A DNA stretch of 64,000 nt from Treponema sp. UBA6988 (GTDB taxonomy: Bacteria; Spirochaetota; Spirochaetia; Treponematales; Treponemataceae), in the NCBI GenBank assembly GCA_002448445.1, contig DJYC01000011.1, forward strand, positions 1 to 64,000, in the 5' to 3' direction. The translations under genes were made by a program, and so were the position numbers. The notes under the pieces were generated by a model. That model searched no databases and was not told the DNA's origin. It was given only the letters and a program-made list of their open reading frames with translations. This document shows positions 60,147 to 64,000 of this stretch, one piece after another. How positions within the stretch are numbered: position 1 is the first letter of the stretch; each line of letters begins with the position of its first letter.

Positions 60147-60980
60147 TTATTTTCCTAAAACGAGAAGGCTGATGTCGCCAAATTCGAGAGTGGCTCCAAC
60201 TTCCTTACCGATTTCAGCAAGTTTTGCGTTTACAGACTTTTTGTCATCCTTAACGAACATCTGGTCTACGAAGCATACTTCTGCAAGATGCTTGTTGATT
60301 TTTCCCTGAAGGATTCCCTCGCGGACATTTTCCGGCTTGGAAGCCATCTTTGGATCCTGTTCCATCTGCTTCTTAAAGATGTCTTTCTGCTCGTCAATGT
60401 AGCTCTGCGGAACGTCTGTCTGCTTGATGTAGGCAGGTGTAAATGCAACGAGGTGCATGCAGCAGTCCTTTGCAAATTCCTTTACCTTGTCATCTGTAGA
60501 ACCCTTTACGATAACAACAGCAGCCTGCTTGAAGTTTGAGTGAACGTAGATTCCGCTAGAAGCGCCTTCAGGAACTTCAATAATCTGAACCTTGCTCAAG
60601 GACATATTCTCGCGGGTGCGTGTTGCAAAGTCAAGGAGTACATCAGAAAGCTCTTTGTTGGGCTCTGTATAGCCCTTTTCGAATACCATGTCAAGGATTT
60701 TTTCACCGCTTGAAATGAAATCTGCGTTGTTTGCAACAAAGTCTGTTTCGCATACAAGCTCAACAACGGCGATTTTGTTTCCGTTCTGGCGGATGAAAAT
60801 GCGGCCTTCGCTTGTTACGCGCTCAGCTCTCTTTGCTACTGCAGCGAGACCTTTTTCCTTCAAAAGTTTTGCGGCTGCGTCAAAGTCACCGTTTGTTTCG
60901 GTAAGGGCCTTTTTGCAGTCCATCATGCCTGCGCCTGTCTGTTCGCGCAATTCTTTTACCTGTGCAGCTGTAATAGCCAT
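60147..60980 (-). CDS. tsf: Translation elongation factor Ts
   Basis: Nucleotide-exchange factor for EF-Tu. The 277-residue protein has the UBA-like N-terminus VKELREQTGAGMMDCKKAL (residues 8-26) and the EF-Tu contact motif CETDFVAN near residue 80. It lies between rpsB (14 nt upstream) and frr (59 nt downstream). Confidence 0.97.
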   Translation of the reverse strand: MAITAAQVKELREQTGAGMMDCKKALTETNGDFDAAAKLLKEKGLAAVAKRAERVTSEGRIFIRQNGNKIAVVELVCETDFVANNADFISSGEKILDMVFEKGYTEPNKELSDVLLDFATRTRENMSLSKVQIIEVPEGASSGIYVHSNFKQAAVVIVKGSTDDKVKEFAKDCCMHLVAFTPAYIKQTDVPQSYIDEQKDIFKKQMEQDPKMASKPENVREGILQGKINKHLAEVCFVDQMFVKDDKKSVNAKLAEIGKEVGATLEFGDISLLVLGK

Positions 60981-60994
60981 GTTATTAACTCCAA

Positions 60995-61867
60995 TTATTT
61001 TTCGTATGCTTTGTCTTCGTCGATGAGGCTTTCCTCGTCACGGCGGTCAGCTTCTGCATCCTCTTCCTTTACTTCTGTAGGAGTATAGTTAGAGTAGTCA
61101 ACGATTTCTTCGTCTTCCTTCTTTGTAGAAGCATCTGTAGTTACGTCATCGTAGTCGCCAAGAGTTTCGATAATCTTGAGGCCCTGTTCGTTGTCTGCTT
61201 CAAGAACCGCATTTGCAATAATTGAAGTAAAGAGGCTGATTGCGCGGATTGCGTCATCGTTGCCAGGAATAGGGAAGTTGATGCCCTCTGGATTGCAGTT
61301 TGTGTCTACGATAGCAACAATCGGGATACCCATGCGGCGTGCTTCTGCAACTGCAATCTGCTCTTTGTGAGTGTCGATGATGAAGATTGCTCCCGGCAGT
61401 TCCTTCATTTCTTTGATTCCACCGTAGTTCTTCTGGAGTTTTTCCTTTTCTTTGAGGAGGTTTGCAACTTCCTTCTTTGTAAGGTTGTCAAATGTGCCGT
61501 CAACTTCCATCTTTTCGATTTTCTTGAGGCGCAAGAGAGACTTCTTGATTGTTGCAAAGTTTGTGAGTGTACCGCCAAGCCAGCGGTTGTTTACGTAGAA
61601 CTGGCCACAGCGTTCAGCTTCTTTCTGAATGGCCTGCTGTGCCTGCTTCTTTGTGCCTACAAAAAGCACTGACTTGCCAGAAGATGCAACCTTGCGGATT
61701 TCTTCGTAGCTGTCTTTGATTGCAGTGATTGTCTTCTGCAAATCGATGATGTGAATTCCATTGCGCTCTGCGAAGATGTACTTCTTCATGCGCGGATCCC
61801 AACGCTTTACCTGATGTCCGAAGTGTACGCCGGACTCAAGCAGACTCTTCATGGTTACTACTGCCAT
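60995..61867 (-). CDS. rpsB: 30S ribosomal protein S2
   Basis: S2 binds the head-body junction of the small subunit. The 290-residue form starting [19 protein letters not shown] is chosen because AAGGAG lies 7 nt before the ATG at 61867; an in-frame ATG at 61894 would add nine residues that include this site. The core ([25 protein letters not shown] and [19 protein letters not shown], outlined) is typical. The last 50 residues are an acidic extension ([13 protein letters not shown]). The 157-nt leader to maf holds imperfect GGGCCGTT repeats that may fold, with no recognised regulatory motif. Confidence 0.96.
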   Translation of the reverse strand: MAVVTMKSLLESGVHFGHQVKRWDPRMKKYIFAERNGIHIIDLQKTITAIKDSYEEIRKVASSGKSVLFVGTKKQAQQAIQKEAERCGQFYVNNRWLGGTLTNFATIKKSLLRLKKIEKMEVDGTFDNLTKKEVANLLKEKEKLQKNYGGIKEMKELPGAIFIIDTHKEQIAVAEARRMGIPIVAIVDTNCNPEGINFPIPGNDDAIRAISLFTSIIANAVLEADNEQGLKIIETLGDYDDVTTDASTKKEDEEIVDYSNYTPTEVKEEDAEADRRDEESLIDEDKAYEK

Positions 61868-62024
61868 GATTAACTCCTTCACCGGAAAAACCAATTAGGG
61901 CAAAATGCCTTCCCTTAGCAGGGTGATTTTCCCACCTGACCTTGTTTCTCGTGACCGCATAAAACGGCCCGGAAGATTTCGCAACAAAACACAAGGCTAA
62001 CGGCCCGTATTCTGCCCGGCAAAA

Positions 62025-62615
62025 CTAACTGATTAGTGAATAATTTTGCGTTTTTAATATATCATAAAGTTCAAATATAGGCAAGCCCATAACCGCGGAT
62101 TCCGTTCCAGAAATGTTCTTTATGAAGCAGGAAGCAAGCCCCTGTATTCTGTAGCCGCCAGCTGCCCCGTGCCATTCCCCAGTGTTAAGATACCACTCTA
62201 TTTCATCACTGCTCATATCCGCAAAAGTAACCTTGCTTGTGCTTGACCTGCTAACAATCTGCTTGCTTTCAGGGTTGTAGAGGGCTATTCCCGTCACCAC
62301 TTTGTGGGTCTTACCCTGAAAATCCTGAAGGAAAGAGCAGGCCTCTTCCTGGCTTTTTGGCTGACCGTATATCTTGCCGTCAAGGATAATCAGCGTATCG
62401 GCACCAAGAATCCACGTAGCCTCGGTTTCCGAGTCAAAAGAATCCATAACAGCCTTTACTTTTTTTACCGCCAGGTATTCCGCGACCTTTTCGCTCTTCA
62501 TGTCAGAGGGGTAGGTTTCTTCTATATTTGCAGGATTTACGACAAATGGAATGTTCAGAAGCTTTAAGATTTCTTGTCTTCTGGGAGAGGATGACGCAAG
62601 AATAATAGGGTACAT
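62025..62615 (-). CDS. maf: Maf-family nucleoside triphosphate pyrophosphatase
   Basis: Hydrolyses dTTP/UTP or modified nucleotides and has been linked to septum formation. The 196-residue protein has ILASSSPRRQEILKLLNIPF (residues 5-24, outlined), the catalytic GADTLIILDGKIYGQP (about 71) and the C-terminal GLASCFIKNISG. It lies upstream of rpsB on the same strand. Confidence 0.94.
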   Translation of the reverse strand: MYPIILASSSPRRQEILKLLNIPFVVNPANIEETYPSDMKSEKVAEYLAVKKVKAVMDSFDSETEATWILGADTLIILDGKIYGQPKSQEEACSFLQDFQGKTHKVVTGIALYNPESKQIVSRSSTSKVTFADMSSDEIEWYLNTGEWHGAAGGYRIQGLASCFIKNISGTESAVMGLPIFELYDILKTQNYSLIS

Positions 62616-62640
62616 AGAGCCTCTTTTTAAAAGTTATTTG

Positions 62641-62669
62641 TTGACATTTTGTTTTTTTAATTTTATATT
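62641..62669 (+). promoter_or_regulatory. Consensus promoter of tRNA-Arg
   Basis: A perfect TTGACA (62641-62646), a 17-nt spacer and TATATT (62664-62669) precede the tRNA by 10 nt. Confidence 0.85.
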
Positions 62670-62679
62670 ATAGTCGTTC

Positions 62680-62753
62680 GAGAGATTAGCTCAACTGGAT
62701 AGAGCGTCGGCCTCCGGAGCCGAAGGTTGTGGGTTCGAGTCCCGTATCTCCCA
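62680..62753 (+). tRNA. tRNA-Arg (anticodon CCG)
   Basis: A 74-nt cloverleaf. The D-stem is GCTC/GAGC and the anticodon stem TCGGC/GCCGA. The anticodon loop CTCCGGA gives anticodon CCG, reading CGG arginine codons. The T-loop is TTCGAGT, with a T-stem GTGGG/CCCGT that has two wobble pairs. The acceptor arms GAGAGAT and ATCTCCC pair except A2 with C71. Discriminator A; no encoded CCA. The gene has its own consensus promoter and a strong terminator. Confidence 0.88.
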
Positions 62754-62756
62754 AAC

Positions 62757-62812
62757 AAAAAAGCGGACATTGCTTAAACCAGATGATTTAAGAATGTCCG
62801 TTTTCTTATTTT
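62757..62812. terminator. Bidirectional terminator between tRNA-Arg and the HEAT-repeat gene
   Basis: A long stem (GCGGACATT ... CTTAAA / TTTAAG ... AATGTCCGT, 62763-62801) is flanked by A6 and TTTTCTTATTTT. It serves both the tRNA and the convergent gene. Confidence 0.85.
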
Positions 62813-62821
62813 AAAGAAGCT

Positions 62822-63559
62822 TTACTTGCTTTTCTTGCCGGAACTTTTGCCCTGGAGAGCCTTGAGGAGCTGGAGAGCCTTTGTGCGTACCGGTGTTACA
62901 AAGTGGTAGTTTGAAGCAATTTCCGTTACGGATTCAATCATCGTGCTTCTGTCTGCCGGTTCTGTTACAGTAGCGGCAAGCTTTTCGTATGCAACAAGGA
63001 TTTCAAGAGCAAGTGAGCTTGTCGGGTTAAGGGCTGCGTACTTCTTCTGGATGAAAGCAATCATGTTTACAACTTCGTTGCCATTGTTAAGGCCAATGTT
63101 GCCGAGTGAGCGTACTGCTGCAGAAACAACCATTGGTTCCTTGTCATCCTGTGCAATAACCATAAGCGTTGACTTTGCTTCTTCTGACGGAACTTCGCCA
63201 AGCAAGTCACAAGCCTTTGCGCGGATGTCGGGGAAGTTGTTCATTACGCGTCTTCCTGTGCGCTCCTGCTTTGTAACGCCTTCACCTGCAAGACCCTGGA
63301 GAGCTGCAACGATATCCGGAGATGTGCGGCCTTCGTTTACGGCTTCCTCAAGATACTGCAATGCAACAAGCTTATTGTCATATTCGGGGGATGTAGCAAG
63401 CTCAGTAATAATTACGTCTTCTACATTGCTCAAATATTCTTTTTCTACAGTTGACTCAGTTCCTGCCGACTTCTGGCTTTTTACAGTCTGCTGTGCAAAG
63501 GCGACTCCTGCGAAGGCTGCGCAAAACACAACTCCGGCAATCATTTTTGTTAATTTCAT
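62822..63559 (-). CDS. Exported HEAT-repeat protein
   Basis: A 245-residue exported protein with a signal peptide (MKLTKMIAGVVFCAAFAGVAFA). It has HEAT-like helix pairs over most of the mature region, e.g. RAKACDLLGEVPSEEAKSTLM and AAVRSLGNIGLNNGNEVV, ending with a Lys/Ser-rich tail. HEAT repeats bind proteins; the role is unknown. CAGGAGG precedes the ATG, and a TATAAT box lies further upstream (near 63588). Confidence 0.8.
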   Translation of the reverse strand: MKLTKMIAGVVFCAAFAGVAFAQQTVKSQKSAGTESTVEKEYLSNVEDVIITELATSPEYDNKLVALQYLEEAVNEGRTSPDIVAALQGLAGEGVTKQERTGRRVMNNFPDIRAKACDLLGEVPSEEAKSTLMVIAQDDKEPMVVSAAVRSLGNIGLNNGNEVVNMIAFIQKKYAALNPTSSLALEILVAYEKLAATVTEPADRSTMIESVTEIASNYHFVTPVRTKALQLLKALQGKSSGKKSK

Positions 63560-63614
63560 TTATCAGTTCCTCCTGACTTTATATGAATGATTATAATGTA
63601 TTATCGGTAAAAAA

Positions 63615-64000
63615 TCAATCTGTAATAGGCGGTAAATGAACTTTCCACTGTCCGTTCACTTTTTTGAAATCGTAGTAGATTGTGTCATTACCTTCGTTAA
63701 CCTGTACAGCCTTAACCTGCGTGTCGGTCTCATAGCGGATCTCGTCTACGCGACGCCCCTTTCTTGCCGGCACAAAAATCTTGAGGAAGTAATCCTTAAG
63801 GTAATTAAGCTGAAGCCCCTTCTTTAGGGCTGCAACCTTCTTAAGGTTCTCCCTGTTTGACCAGTAAACCTTGCTCTCTTCGTCAACGTACTTGAGCCAA
63901 GCCACGTAGTCGGAAGAAACCATGATTTTCTTGAGCTGGTCAATAATCTGAAGTATTTCTTTCTTGTCCTCCTCAAAGGTTTCTTTTGTTATGTTTCCGC
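63615..64000 (-). CDS. Conserved protein, N-terminal end outside window
   Basis: The frame is open to the window edge, so the N-terminus is missing; about 127 residues are visible. An in-frame ATG at 63923 is internal rather than a start, since reading continues upstream (EEDKKEILQIIDQLKKI). The visible part has a WLKYVDEESKVYWSNRENLKKV helix region and a beta-rich end (IRYETDTQVKAVQV, YYDFKKVNGQWKVHLPPI). This resembles NTF2-like or DUF3828-type folds, only tentatively. It lies 55 nt upstream of the HEAT gene on the same strand. Confidence 0.6.
   Translation of the reverse strand, partial: GNITKETFEEDKKEILQIIDQLKKIMVSSDYVAWLKYVDEESKVYWSNRENLKKVAALKKGLQLNYLKDYFLKIFVPARKGRRVDEIRYETDTQVKAVQVNEGNDTIYYDFKKVNGQWKVHLPPITD

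Noticed and set aside
61868..62024. Possible ribosomal-protein leader motif upstream of rpsB
   Set aside because: Some short repeats and pairing are visible but no known leader consensus could be recognised by eye.

Overview
The window looks like chromosomal DNA of a host-associated Treponema (Spirochaetota) of intermediate GC content. The indications are a p83/100-family antigen, the order rpsB-tsf-frr-uppS-cdsA-dxr-rseP without pyrH, a poly(A)-polymerase-type nucleotidyltransferase, many secreted propeller, TPR, HEAT and ankyrin proteins, and an Rnf-like membrane cluster. The species cannot be fixed from the sequence alone. Genes are densely packed on both strands. There is no rRNA, prophage, transposase or CRISPR array; the only RNA gene is a tRNA-Arg near the right end.

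Layout. 1-9.7 kb: the 3' part of a sugar-type ABC ATPase gene, leuC/leuD, a 2-hydroxyacid dehydrogenase behind a tiny HMA-like protein, a 7227-to-4681 minus-strand run (TPR proteins and rlmN), rsmD and a secreted ankyrin protein. 9.9-13.2 kb: rpsF-ssb-rpsR-rplI-dnaB on the plus strand. 13.2-21.4 kb: a small repeat element, the p83/100 antigen, a secreted propeller protein, rlmD, priA and a family 4 uracil-DNA glycosylase. 21.8-29.4 kb: a GT4 glycosyltransferase, two predicted outer-membrane barrels, thiI and a secreted unknown. 29.4-35.5 kb: a CBM-like secreted protein, a UvrD/PcrA helicase, pcnB, a P-loop/Asp23 fusion and a RluA-type synthase. 35.6-44.1 kb: a nine-gene plus-strand cluster holding Rnf-like genes. 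44.1-50.9 kb: a FemX-like transferase, metG, a WecA-type transferase, manC-like and a secreted unknown. 51-53.7 kb: an aminotransferase and glgA. 53.8-62.6 kb: the translation/isoprenoid/phospholipid/site-2-protease run plus maf. 62.7-64 kb: tRNA-Arg, a HEAT protein and a truncated unknown.

The most unusual locus is the Rnf-like cluster. By eye its subunits keep the size, order and topology of RnfC-D-G-E-A. However, the RnfC glycine-rich FMN/NADH motif, the covalent-FMN motifs of RnfD and RnfG, the paired cysteines of RnfA and RnfE, and RnfB itself all appear to be missing; a one-helix protein sits where RnfB is normally encoded. Only the two 4Fe-4S motifs of RnfC remain. The last gene is a GH57-like protein that appears to have lost both catalytic carboxylates.

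Two genome-scale patterns also stand out. Eight genes have a sigma70-type -10 box only 6-9 nt before the start codon, so they are probably transcribed as leaderless mRNAs. At least six intergenic regions carry members of a dispersed repeat with conserved ends (CCCGATTGGAG ... GGAAAGCGGG) and a variable core.
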